A stretch of 64,000 nt of DNA from Candidatus Zixiibacteriota bacterium (GCA_036397555.1 DASWIS010000035.1:60445-124444); one strand, 5' to 3'; shown: positions 17,063-24,552, counted from the first letter of the stretch. The notes: a model not told the origin generated them from the sequence alone. A program made the numbers and translations.

Positions 17063-19324
17063 TCAGGCAATGCGGGAGATTTCGTCGGCAGACATCGGGC
17101 GTTGGATATCGAATCGGCGCATGTGATAGCGGACTCCGCCCTCGGAGATGCCAAGTTCGCGCGCGGCGGCGCGCTGATTCCAGTCGTGCCGATGCAGGGC
17201 GGCGAGAATCTGTTCGCGACCCGGCGGCATCACGCGCTCCGTCACCGTGGACACGGTCTCACGGGCGCCATCGTTGAGCCATTCAAGCAAATCGTCGCCG
17301 CATAAGACCGGATCGAAGCTCGGCCCGATACGCGCCAGTGCCGCCATGCGTCCGCAGATATTGCGGAGTCGGCGCACGTTTCCCGGCCAACGGCACCGCT
17401 GCGCACGCACGAACCAACCGGCCCCTTCGAGCATCGCGCGGTATCCTGCGGGGAACCCGAAGCGTTCGAAGTAGTACTCCAACAGCGGACGAATGTCTTC
17501 GGTCCGGTCCCGCAACGACGGAATCGTCAGCGGGGCCTGTTCGAGTCGATAGTAGAGGTCCTCGCGAAAGCTCCCGCACTGGACATCAACCCGCAAATCG
17601 CGATTCGTCGCGGCGATCACGCGGACATTCAGAGCGATCGGACTCGTTTCACCCACGGGGCGTACCTGGCGCGTCTCGAGGAACTCCAAAAGCTTGGTCT
17701 GAGATTCCAAAGACAGATTCCCGATTTCGTTGAGGAAGACTGTCCCGCCGTCGGCCGACGGCAACAATCCCTGATGATCCTTTCCGGCGCCGGTGAATGC
17801 GCCGCGCCGGTGGCCGAAAAGTTCACTTTCCCACAAAGACGGCGACAAGGTCGCCAGATCGATTGCGACGAACGGTCGGTCGCGGCGAGGGCCGGCATCG
17901 TGGATGATTTTCGCGAGGCGATCTTTGCCGACCCCGGTCTCGCCGGTGATGAGCACGGTCATATCGGTCGATGCCCAGCCGGAGGCGAGTTCCATGACGT
18001 GTTTCATCGCGGGACTGACGGCGATGAAATCCTCATCCGGCCGCATCGCGATTGGGCCTTCGCCATCCTGATCGGACCCCGAATCCGATACCGACACTAA
18101 ACCGGCCAACGCATCGCGCACCTGATCACGCCAGTATCCGATGCCGACGGCCTCCGTGAGGCGTTGCGCCTCGAACAAAACAGCCAGCCGCTCGTGGTCG
18201 GGCAAAAGCGGCGGCTGCGCATAGCGCAGACAGGATTTGACCAACTCGAGGCGCGCGCCGATCGTGCGCAACAACTCCACTGATGCCCGGTACAGATCGC
18301 GCGCACTGTCGGTCTGCCCGAGGGCGCAGGCGGTGTCGCCCAGCGCCCGTTGCACTATGGCGACTTCGATTCGTTCGCCGATCCGCTGGAGACATGCCAG
18401 CGCCTCGTCCCCGGCAGTCTGTGCCCGCGCGTAGTCGCCTTTGGCAACCAGCGCCTCGGTCAGGATACGCCCCGCCTGTCCGACGACCGATTCGTCGCGG
18501 TCGCCGGTCGTGGCAATCCGTATCGCACGCTCGGCGTATCGAACCGCACTGTCGGGATCGCCGGTCGCCAGCGCCAGCTCGGCCGAATACTCGCACCAGG
18601 CGCCCTGTTCGCGCTGGTGGGCCTTATAGAAGACCGATGTGTTCAGCGACTCGAGAATCGTCTTCGCTTCGTTGAATTCGCGCAAATGCGTGTAGAGTGA
18701 AGCGGCAATCAGTTCGGTGCGGAGCACGTTCAGTTCGTCGCGATTCGCGAGTGTAAGTTTGCGGGCAAGCGGGAGACGTTCACGTGCTTCAGCCAGCCGA
18801 CCCGACCACATGAGCGCCAATAGCCCATTCATCGACGCCGCCAGTTCCTCACGTGGCAGCCCCGCAGAGCGTGCCTCCGGCATCGCGCGCGAATAATACT
18901 CGAGCGCTCGGTCAAACTTCGCGCGATAAAAATAAGTAATGCCAAGCCAGTTTAGCGAGCGCACTCGGCCGAGAGGACTTTCACATCGACGATGCGCATG
19001 GTATGACATTTCAAAATACTCGCCGGCATTTTCAAACTTTCCTTGCCGATAGCTTGCCAGCCCTGCCGCAAAGCATGCGCGGCCATACAACTCATGCTTT
19101 TCGGTAGCCTCGGTCGCCTGCATGATCCGCGCGGCAATCGAGTGAGCTTCCCTTTGCCGACCGGTAAGCGCAAAGCACTCCGCACGCAGCGCATCGGCCC
19201 AAAGCAACTCCGAACTACTTTCGGTTTTGAAGGATGACAGGATTGCCAGTACGCTGCCATAGTCACGAAGGCGTAACAACGCTTCGGCTTGCAGCAGTAC
19301 GCTTTCCCCGGCAACCTTGTTCAC
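17063..19324 (-). CDS. Sigma-54-dependent transcription activator with TPR sensor domain
   Basis: This 753-residue bacterial enhancer-binding protein remodels sigma-54 RNA polymerase with ATP. Residues ~10-400 are helical TPR-like repeats (for example KFENAGEYFEMSYHAHRR, KFDRALEYYSRAMPEARS, DSARDLYRASVELLRTIG). The AAA+ domain follows: Walker A GETGVGKD (~461-468), the sigma-54 contact loop GAFTGA (508-513), Walker B GTVFLNEIG, and sensor FREDLYYRLEQAPLTIPSLRDR. The C-terminal ~50 residues form a Fis-type helix-turn-helix (NQRAAARELGISEGGVRYHMRR). No receiver, PAS or GAF domain is present, so the signal probably comes through the TPRs. GTG start with ribosome site GGGGAGAG. It neighbours two sigma-54 promoters and is the obvious regulator of the Cys-rich peptide cluster. 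Confidence 0.93.
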   Translation of the reverse strand: MNKVAGESVLLQAEALLRLRDYGSVLAILSSFKTESSSELLWADALRAECFALTGRQREAHSIAARIMQATEATEKHELYGRACFAAGLASYRQGKFENAGEYFEMSYHAHRRCESPLGRVRSLNWLGITYFYRAKFDRALEYYSRAMPEARSAGLPREELAASMNGLLALMWSGRLAEARERLPLARKLTLANRDELNVLRTELIAASLYTHLREFNEAKTILESLNTSVFYKAHQREQGAWCEYSAELALATGDPDSAVRYAERAIRIATTGDRDESVVGQAGRILTEALVAKGDYARAQTAGDEALACLQRIGERIEVAIVQRALGDTACALGQTDSARDLYRASVELLRTIGARLELVKSCLRYAQPPLLPDHERLAVLFEAQRLTEAVGIGYWRDQVRDALAGLVSVSDSGSDQDGEGPIAMRPDEDFIAVSPAMKHVMELASGWASTDMTVLITGETGVGKDRLAKIIHDAGPRRDRPFVAIDLATLSPSLWESELFGHRRGAFTGAGKDHQGLLPSADGGTVFLNEIGNLSLESQTKLLEFLETRQVRPVGETSPIALNVRVIAATNRDLRVDVQCGSFREDLYYRLEQAPLTIPSLRDRTEDIRPLLEYYFERFGFPAGYRAMLEGAGWFVRAQRCRWPGNVRRLRNICGRMAALARIGPSFDPVLCGDDLLEWLNDGARETVSTVTERVMPPGREQILAALHRHDWNQRAAARELGISEGGVRYHMRRFDIQRPMSADEISRIA

Positions 19325-19327
19325 GAC

Positions 19328-19633
19328 TTACTCTCCCCTACCGAAACTGAGCCGCGAGGAGTGCTGTGTGGATGATGGCATTGGTGGATTTAGTATTGGC
19401 CAATACGCTATCGTTAACGTCCCCAGTAAAGGGAGAATGACGACACGTAGCCGTCCCGTCTCGGACTGCGGCGGAGCAAGTTCTGCCCGCAGACCATTGT
19501 CCGGATGTCCCGAGAAATACCCCCGTCCCGGCGTCAGCTGATTCTGCCGCAGATTCCTGGCGTCCGCCGCCGGCGTCAGCAACACCAACGCCGTCCCCAG
19601 CGCGGCCGCGCCGCGCACAATGTACTTCTTCAT
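19328..19633 (-). CDS. Small exported protein upstream of the sigma-54 activator
   Basis: The 101-residue protein starts with a clear signal peptide (MKKYIVRGAAALGTALVLLTPAADA). The mature part has no recognised domain: a polar stretch (NLRQNQLTPGRGYFSGHPDNG) followed by a hydrophobic segment (RLRVVILPLLGTLTIAYWPIL). Its stop is only 3 bp from the activator start, so the two are almost certainly co-transcribed. It could be a signalling peptide precursor or a sensor partner of the TPR activator; there is no direct evidence for either. Confidence 0.6.
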   Translation of the reverse strand: MKKYIVRGAAALGTALVLLTPAADARNLRQNQLTPGRGYFSGHPDNGLRAELAPPQSETGRLRVVILPLLGTLTIAYWPILNPPMPSSTQHSSRLSFGRGE

Positions 19634-19740
19634 GCTGGTATCAGTCCTTTCGTGGTCGCCTCGCCCTCGGGCGGTGCCTAGCAACCTGTAGTCTCTAATG
19701 CATTTACTCGCCACTTATGCCGATCATGTCAAGTTTCTTT

Positions 19741-19776
19741 TGCGAAGTACTACGCGCAGCGACCGAGCACTACGCG
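19741..19776. promoter_or_regulatory. Candidate enhancer (UAS) of the sigma-54 activator, site 1
   Basis: TGCGAAGT (19741-19748) abuts ACTACGCG (19749-19756), forming an imperfect dyad, and ACTACGCG recurs at 19769-19776, 20 bp (two helical turns) further on. The cluster is centred ~126 bp upstream of the sigma-54 promoter at 19882 and lies between the divergent activator operon and the peptide gene. The same ACTWCGCR octamer is repeated upstream of the second sigma-54 promoter. Confidence 0.6.
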
Positions 19777-19881
19777 AGCCGAACGATAGAGAATCGTCTG
19801 CAGAGTATCGATCGTCACCCTGCGGGAGAGACAAACGACTGTAACTCAATCAGTTTCGGAGCCGAGATAATCGGTGATGTT

Positions 19882-19898
19882 TTGGCACGGGCGTTGCT
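19882..19898 (+). promoter_or_regulatory. Sigma-54 (-24/-12) promoter of the Cys-rich peptide gene
   Basis: TTGGCACGGGCGTTGCT matches the sigma-54 consensus TTGGCACNNNNNTTGCW at every conserved position; GG (19884-19885) and GC (19896-19897) are separated by exactly 10 bp. Transcription would start near 19909, giving a ~105-base leader before the ATG at 20014. Confidence 0.85.
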
Positions 19899-20013
19899 TA
19901 GTGCGGCATCAGACCGCCGCGCCACGGCCCGGCGCGGCCGTTGAACGGGCCGCAAGCGTGGGATGCCGACCGCGCATCCCGAGAACAACAACTTGTTACG
20001 GGAGGAGAATGAC

Positions 20014-20853
20014 ATGCGAGCGGGCACAAGAGTAACATGCGCGCTGACTCTTACAGCGTTTCTACTCGATTACGGATGCAGTCGCTACTCTGATACTCCC
20101 ACCATCGATCCGGTAGGCCCCGTCATGCCAAGCGTCGCATGGGAATCGGGCCAGGTGCAGGTTCTCGCGGAGCCGGACCAAGTGGATTCCCGGCTCAGAA
20201 TAATCACTGTGCCTCTCAGGGTCAGCCGCGATGACGGCCCAGAATCTACTCGGCTGCTCCAACTGGCTCCAAGTCACGACGGTATCGAACGTGGATTCAC
20301 GGCCAGAATGTCTGATAATGATGGAGCTCTCCTTGTGAGCGTCACCCAGCGTTGGAATCAGGATCCAGACGGCACTGTTCACTACTTCCTCTCCGAGGAA
20401 TCACCGACCGATCGACTTGAGTTGCGCGCCACCCGGTCAGGTGACCAGACCGTCGAGTCGTACCGCTTCAACGGGCAGAGTATCCGTCTGGAGTATGAAG
20501 TCGGCGCTCCATCGATGCAGTCGGCACAATCGGAATATGCTGCGTTTTACGAGCATCAGGTGGATGCAGGGCTTGCGCGAAGGACGCTGGAAGCCGATAA
20601 TCCGGATGGACGCGCCATGATGACCCTGCTCGCCGACGCGGCATTCGCCGAGTGGTTGCGACCGTTTGTCCCCGCCGTTGCCGACGATCCCGTCGTCCCG
20701 CCGGGCATGGATTGCGAGTACAGCTGTATCTGCCGAATCGCCTCCGCCTGCGTGTGGATCAAATGTAGATTCGGAGGCGGATTGTCAAATTTTGTATGCG
20801 TTTCGTGTGGGGGTGTCTCGATTGCCTGCTTAATCGCGGACTTCTTCCTGTAG
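20014..20853 (+). CDS. Exported precursor with eight-cysteine C-terminal tip (full-length copy 1)
   Basis: The 279-residue protein has an N-terminal signal (residues 1-22, LLDYGC at the end, possibly a lipobox), a ~170-residue polar, beta-rich carrier region (about 25-195), a helical linker (TLLADAAFAEWLRPFVP, ~204-220) and a hydrophobic, Cys-rich C-terminal tip. The tip cysteines are C234, C238, C240, C246, C251, C262, C265 and C272: C-x3-C-x-C-x5-C-x4-C-x10-C-x2-C-x6-C, ending seven residues later in ADFFL. Two truncated downstream copies share the linker and tip. The ATG at 20014 has a strong GGAGGAG site; the gene is behind a sigma-54 promoter. The tip size and composition resemble Cys-rich bacteriocins such as halocin C8, but I cannot assign a family. 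Confidence 0.8.
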   Translation: MRAGTRVTCALTLTAFLLDYGCSRYSDTPTIDPVGPVMPSVAWESGQVQVLAEPDQVDSRLRIITVPLRVSRDDGPESTRLLQLAPSHDGIERGFTARMSDNDGALLVSVTQRWNQDPDGTVHYFLSEESPTDRLELRATRSGDQTVESYRFNGQSIRLEYEVGAPSMQSAQSEYAAFYEHQVDAGLARRTLEADNPDGRAMMTLLADAAFAEWLRPFVPAVADDPVVPPGMDCEYSCICRIASACVWIKCRFGGGLSNFVCVSCGGVSIACLIADFFL

Positions 20854-20865
20854 GAGCACGACACG

Positions 20866-21105
20866 ATGGATTTGGCGGCCAACATTCTTCAACTCACGGG
20901 GTTGTTGATGTACTTCGGCGCGGCCCTGTTTTTTCGGCAGCCCGGGGTCCCCTTTGTCTCCTTCAATCCGCGCGACTGGAGACCGCTGTGGCACCCCGAC
21001 GCCGCAAAGAGGATCCGACCGACCGGATTGGCGATGATGTGGTTCGGTATGGATCTGTTCAGCATGGGTTTGGCCGTGAAGTGGCTCCCGCGCTGGCTGG
21101 GCTGA
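20866..21105 (+). CDS. Small two-helix membrane protein paired with Cys-rich tip 1 (candidate immunity)
   Basis: The 79-residue protein begins 12 bp after the stop of the peptide gene, with an AGGAG ribosome site. Helix 1 (ANILQLTGLLMYFGAALFF) and helix 2 (GLAMMWFGMDLFSMGLAV) flank a polar loop with conserved motif PGVPFVSFNPRDWRPLW; it ends KWLPRWLG. Two paralogues (22479-22715, 23012-23248) keep the same loop and ending, each right behind a Cys-rich tip. Strict pairing and tiny size are what is expected of an immunity protein or a maturation partner; function is inference. Confidence 0.75.
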   Translation: MDLAANILQLTGLLMYFGAALFFRQPGVPFVSFNPRDWRPLWHPDAAKRIRPTGLAMMWFGMDLFSMGLAVKWLPRWLG

Positions 21106-21179
21106 GGCGGAGTTGTGCAGCTTGCAGGGATAGCGCGCTCATTCGTTCGCGTTGATTCGCATACTGCAAGGGGATTGAC

Positions 21180-22244
21180 ATGGCATCGATCACTTCCGCC
21201 GTGATCAGACAGGCCATCGCCGCATTGGCAGCAGTGGCGCTGTGGACCGGCTGCACAACGGAGCGCGCGCTCACCCCGCACATCGCCGGCTACAACCTCT
21301 ACGTCAGCGCCGGGCCGGAGGGCACCATCTACGTCATCGACGTCGCGTCGCGGGCCCTCATTGATTCGATCCCCGGCTTGGGGCTGGTGAGCCACATGAC
21401 CGCCTCCGCCGACGGGCGCTGGCTGTTTGTCGAGTTGACCCTGGAGGGAGACCGGATCACGCGCACCTGCCGCATCGATTTGCGGACGAAGCAGGAGGCC
21501 GGAATCCGCGAGGACCCCTACGAGCACTACCTGATCGCGCTGGACGACGAGAACCTGCTGGTTCGTTCCGTCTGCGACATCGAGTTGATCGACATGGACG
21601 ACTTCCGGACGGTCTTTGTCGACACCGTGCTGGCGTTTTGCTGCTATGCGCAGCCGCCGCGCGGGCGGCGCCTATTGGGCTACGTTAGGGCCATGCTGCC
21701 GCAGGCAGTAGTTTACGATGTCCGTGAACGTCGCGTCGTGAAGACCTTTACACCGGTCGCGCCGGGCGGCGATACGATTACCATTTACCAGGGCGTCGTC
21801 CACCCGACCCGTGAATGGGCGGTCTTCCTGGGTGTCGATGAGCGATATCACGCTTGGTTTGTCGTGTACGACATCGGCGCCGACAGCATGCTCTATCGAC
21901 ACGCGCGCGTATACGCCGCGGGCGAAGTTGCCGTAACCCGCGATGGCACACGCGCCGTCGCGACCGATCCGGGTTCGCCGGTCAACGATCCGGTTCGGAT
22001 CGTCGACGTATACGACTTACAGGGACTGACACATCTGGCGCGTTACGGCCGTGACGATGGCCTCACTGCAAACTCGCAGATTGACTTAGTCGAGGAACGC
22101 GATGTCGCAATAGTCGCCCCCATTCAAGGATGGACGACAGGCCCGATCTGCGTGATCACATTGGATACTCCATCCATCGAGTTGATTAATCCGGTGTACC
22201 TTACGGGGATCGGCGGCACGGCGGTCGGGCCCAGAGTGGACTGA
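21180..22244 (+). CDS. YVTN-like beta-propeller lipoprotein
   Basis: The 354-residue protein has a lipoprotein signal (AIAALAAVALWTGC) and then a repeating beta-propeller pattern: AGPEGTIYVIDVASRALIDSIP, HPTREWAVFLGVDERYHAWFVVYDIG, GEVAVTRDGTRAVATDPGS, VDVYDLQGLTHLARYG. It is inserted between the first tip/membrane pair and the first orphan pair. A homologue with the same final blades (DLFDLKNISHLKRVTG) lies at 26046-27185. Surface-anchored propellers often serve as binding scaffolds; here it may hold or present the peptide, but that is inference. Confidence 0.7.
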   Translation: MASITSAVIRQAIAALAAVALWTGCTTERALTPHIAGYNLYVSAGPEGTIYVIDVASRALIDSIPGLGLVSHMTASADGRWLFVELTLEGDRITRTCRIDLRTKQEAGIREDPYEHYLIALDDENLLVRSVCDIELIDMDDFRTVFVDTVLAFCCYAQPPRGRRLLGYVRAMLPQAVVYDVRERRVVKTFTPVAPGGDTITIYQGVVHPTREWAVFLGVDERYHAWFVVYDIGADSMLYRHARVYAAGEVAVTRDGTRAVATDPGSPVNDPVRIVDVYDLQGLTHLARYGRDDGLTANSQIDLVEERDVAIVAPIQGWTTGPICVITLDTPSIELINPVYLTGIGGTAVGPRVD

Positions 22245-22257
22245 TATATGATTTGCA

Positions 22258-22467
22258 GTGCTATTCGCCGATCGTCTGCGAGCGTTTGTCCCGGCGGCCG
22301 CCGATGTACCGGAATTGCCGGCCATGGGTTGTGAGTACGAGTGCATCTGCAATATAGCCAGCGCTTGTGCATGGTTGAAGTGTCCGTTTTTTGGCTGGTC
22401 GAATGTCGTCTGCGTCCCTTGTGCGGGCGTCTCCATCGCATGTACGATCGCCAACTTCTTTATTTAG
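22258..22467 (+). CDS. Orphan Cys-rich tip, copy 2 (no signal peptide or carrier)
   Basis: This 69-residue frame (GTG start; no good ribosome site) contains only the end of the linker (FADRLRAFVPAAADVPELPA) and the Cys-rich tip. Its cysteines follow C-x3-C-x-C-x5-C-x4-C-x9-C-x2-C-x6-C, one residue shorter than copy 1, and end ANFFI. The frame begins just after the stop of the propeller gene and has no internal stop. It lacks a signal peptide, so alone it would stay cytoplasmic; it reads as a stored tip module awaiting recombination onto the full-length gene. An ATG at 22248 is in another frame. Confidence 0.6.
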   Translation: MLFADRLRAFVPAAADVPELPAMGCEYECICNIASACAWLKCPFFGWSNVVCVPCAGVSIACTIANFFI

Positions 22468-22478
22468 CGAGGTGAGTG

Positions 22479-22715
22479 ATGGAACTGGCGTCAAACATTC
22501 TGGTGCTCGTCGGGCTGCTGATGTTCCTGGGCTCGGCCTTTTTCCGTCGTCCGGGCACACCCTTCGCCTCCGTGAACCCACGCCATTGGATCCCGATCTG
22601 GCGCCCCGAGTTCAGGCAGAGGCTTCGTCCGCCCGGATTCGCCATCCTGTGGGTTGGATACGCAGTATTCTCGATCGGGCTGGCCCTCCGGTGGCTACCA
22701 CGCTGGTTGGGGTGA
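22479..22715 (+). CDS. Small two-helix membrane protein paired with tip 2 (candidate immunity)
   Basis: This 78-residue paralogue of 20866-21105 starts 11 bp after the stop of tip 2, with a GAGGTGA site. It has helix 1 (ANILVLVGLLMFLGSAFF sense, residues ~5-23), the conserved PGTPFASVNPRHWIPIW loop and helix 2 ending LRWLPRWLG. Divergence from copy 1 is concentrated in the charged middle loop, as expected for a specificity-determining immunity protein. Confidence 0.7.
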   Translation: MELASNILVLVGLLMFLGSAFFRRPGTPFASVNPRHWIPIWRPEFRQRLRPPGFAILWVGYAVFSIGLALRWLPRWLG

Positions 22716-22767
22716 TTCCCCCAGCGAGCGCAGGCATTCTGAATCCGATACACCGGATGGACGCGCC

Positions 22768-23001
22768 ATGATTGCCCTGCTCGCCGACGCGGCATTCGCC
22801 GACTGGTTGCGACCGTTTGTCCCGGCGGCCGCCGATGTCCCGGAATTGCCGGCCATGGATTGCGATTACAAGTGCATTTGCTCGATCGCGACGCTCTGCT
22901 CGTTCTTCAAATGCATCTATGGCGGGGGCCTTCTCAACTCTATGTGCGATGCATGCGCCGGTACGTCGTTGGCGTGTGCGATTGCTGACTTCTTCATCTG
23001 A
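22768..23001 (+). CDS. Orphan Cys-rich tip, copy 3 (no signal peptide)
   Basis: The module encodes MIALLADAAFADWLRPFVP followed by PAAADVPELPA and a Cys-rich tip with C-x3-C-x-C-x5-C-x4-C-x10-C-x2-C-x6-C, the same spacing as copy 1, ending ADFFI. DNA upstream of the ATG (22753-22772) is identical over 20 bp to 20602-20621 of the full-length gene, and blocks of 28 and 20 bp within the linker are also identical. The homology extends upstream to about 22740, inside otherwise non-coding sequence, so this is a 3' fragment of a full-length gene. It lacks export signals. Confidence 0.65.
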   Translation: MIALLADAAFADWLRPFVPAAADVPELPAMDCDYKCICSIATLCSFFKCIYGGGLLNSMCDACAGTSLACAIADFFI

Positions 23002-23011
23002 GGGAGCTGTC

Positions 23012-23248
23012 ATGGAAACAGTTGGCAATGTGTTGACCATCTTGGGAGGGGTTGTGTTTTTCAGTTCGGCACTCATGAAAAAGCCCGGGGTCCCTTTCGC
23101 GTCCCTCAATCCGAAACACTGGAAACCGATGTGGCATCCAAAGGTGAAAGAGTCGTTTCGACCTCCCGGATATGTCATGATGTGGCTGGGGTTCGGCGTG
23201 TTCGCGATCGGACAAGCGCTGAAGTGGCTGCCACGGTGGCTGGGCTGA
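23012..23248 (+). CDS. Small two-helix membrane protein paired with tip 3 (candidate immunity)
   Basis: This 78-residue paralogue begins 10 bp after the stop of tip 3 with a GGGAG site. Helix 1 is GNVLTILGGVVFFSSALM, followed by the PGVPFASLNPKHWKPMW loop and helix 2 (GYVMMWLGFGVFAIGQAL) ending KWLPRWLG. Its charged loop (HPKVKESFRPP) differs most from the other two copies. Confidence 0.7.
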   Translation: METVGNVLTILGGVVFFSSALMKKPGVPFASLNPKHWKPMWHPKVKESFRPPGYVMMWLGFGVFAIGQALKWLPRWLG

Positions 23249-23340
23249 CACGCGTCGTCGACGGCATCTTCGCAATTGAACCGTGAACGGACTGCGACGA
23301 CTCGGACACACCGGAGTAAGTTTTGCGTAAACCGCTAAGC

Positions 23341-23389
23341 ACTTCGCATAGTCACTACGCACTTCGCACCGACGACTTCGTACTTCGCG
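23341..23389. promoter_or_regulatory. Candidate enhancer (UAS) of the sigma-54 activator, site 2
   Basis: Five octamers of the form ACTWCGYR/ACTWCGCR: 23341-23348, 23354-23361, 23361-23368, 23375-23382 and 23382-23389. The second and third pair repeat exactly 21 bp later as the fourth and fifth, i.e. two helical turns. The cluster is centred ~132 bp upstream of the sigma-54 promoter at 23496, matching the geometry of site 1. The rest of the 23249-23622 gap holds no gene I can see. Confidence 0.6.
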
Positions 23390-23495
23390 GGCGCGGTCCC
23401 CTATCATCGGCAATCGATCGCACGTTCGACTGCCACTGTCGCCGCAAGTTGTTGACGGTCAATCGCGCCGGCGCTTGCGGTCCTCGTAGCTGATC

Positions 23496-23511
23496 GGGCA
23501 CAACTCTTGCT
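23496..23511 (+). promoter_or_regulatory. Second sigma-54 (-24/-12) promoter
   Basis: GGGCACAACTCTTGCT contains GG (23497-23498) and GC (23509-23510) exactly 10 bp apart, with the consensus GGCAC and TTGCT blocks. Transcription would begin near 23522, ~100 bp before the disrupted gene at 23623. Confidence 0.7.
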
Positions 23512-23622
23512 GTGCCCCCAGCGCCCGTTGTTGCGTGCCTCGACAGCGTGCAGAGAGTGCGGAGTGTCCGGGGTCGGGTTGCATTCGCCCGGCCCCGAGG
23601 CAGAATAGGGGACGCGCGAGCG

Positions 23623-24505
23623 ATGATGGTCCGTTGGCGCAAATGGCTGTTTCGGGCATAGCTGACGCTGGTGGTACTGTGGGGGACATTCTCCGCGGTC
23701 GCAGTGTTCGCGCTTCGGTACGGACTCTTTGTGCCGGAAGATCCGCCGCGCCGTCCTGCACTCGGCAGCTTCGTGGATCCGCGGCTGCATTTGGTATGCG
23801 GGAGCCGAATGGAACAGGCGTACGCCGAGACGAGGTGATTGGCTTCGCATTGAGGTCAATTCCGCGCTGACGGAATACAGCCGGCTGGGTTGGCTTGGTG
23901 AGCGATTCTGGGAATCGGGACTTGTGCGAACCGTCTCAGGCGAGATCGTGTACGACGATTTGACTCGGTCCGAGCGCTCCTTCGGTTTACTGATGGGGCT
24001 CAGGGGAACAATAGCCGGCGGACAACTGGGCGGCGACTATTCATACCGAAAGCTATCGGGCGCCCTGTGGCTGGCACATTCGTATGGCCGCATCTGGAGT
24101 TCGTGGGGGATCGCGGACGGGAGCACTCCCAATCAGACCCTCTACGACCTCGGAGCCGATGGCGGGCTCTTGACGGTCCCGGTTTGGAACCAGTTGGGAA
24201 CACGCTTTTGGTCGTCGGGTCCGGAGGGGCGAATCGATCTTTGGCGGCCGGTCTTCGGATACCCGTTCGTTATTGTCGGCGGCCCAGGTGAGCTTCGGGG
24301 TCCTGTCAGCGAGGGAGGTATAGGGTTTGCGATATCCGACCCGGCTCCCGGCGGAATCATCCTCTGGCGGCTGCATCTCGACTGGCCGTTTTACAGTACG
24401 TACGGGGATGGCAGTCGGAGCGGTTGGGAATGGAAACGGCTCGCCGTGCGGCTCCAGTTCGATGAACCGTTCGTGAATCGAATAATCAATTACCGTTACC
24501 TCTGA
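23623..24505 (+). pseudogene. Probable disrupted membrane-anchored protein downstream of a sigma-54 promoter
   Basis: The ATG frame from 23623 encodes MMVRWRKWLFRA, meets a TAG at 23659-23661, and then continues as a convincing membrane anchor (LTLVVLWGTFSAVAVFALRYG) and EDPPRRPALGSFVDPRL before stopping near 23838. A second frame then runs openly to 24505 and has the composition of a real secreted Trp/Gly/Tyr-rich domain (IEVNSALTEYSRLGWLGERFW ... WKRLAVRLQFDEPFVNRII). One stop codon and one frameshift thus separate an anchor from its domain. A GTG after the TAG (around 23671) would leave only the frameshift. No family is recognised. If intact in relatives it would be a co-regulated part of the peptide system. 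Confidence 0.5.
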
Positions 24506-24552
24506 TGCGGATGGATGGTCCCACTGGCCGGCGACAGGTTGTACATTGAAGT

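Noticed and set aside
22654..23001. Earlier start for orphan tip 3 at 22654
   Set aside because: That stretch overlaps the previous small membrane gene in another frame and has no export signal.
20014..23248. Direct assignment of the Cys-rich tips to the halocin C8 family
   Set aside because: Only general size, hydrophobicity and Cys content agree; Cys spacing does not clearly match from memory.
23341..23389. CRISPR-like short repeats
   Set aside because: Units are 8 bp with 5-7 bp gaps, far too short for repeat-spacer arrays; protein-binding sites fit better.
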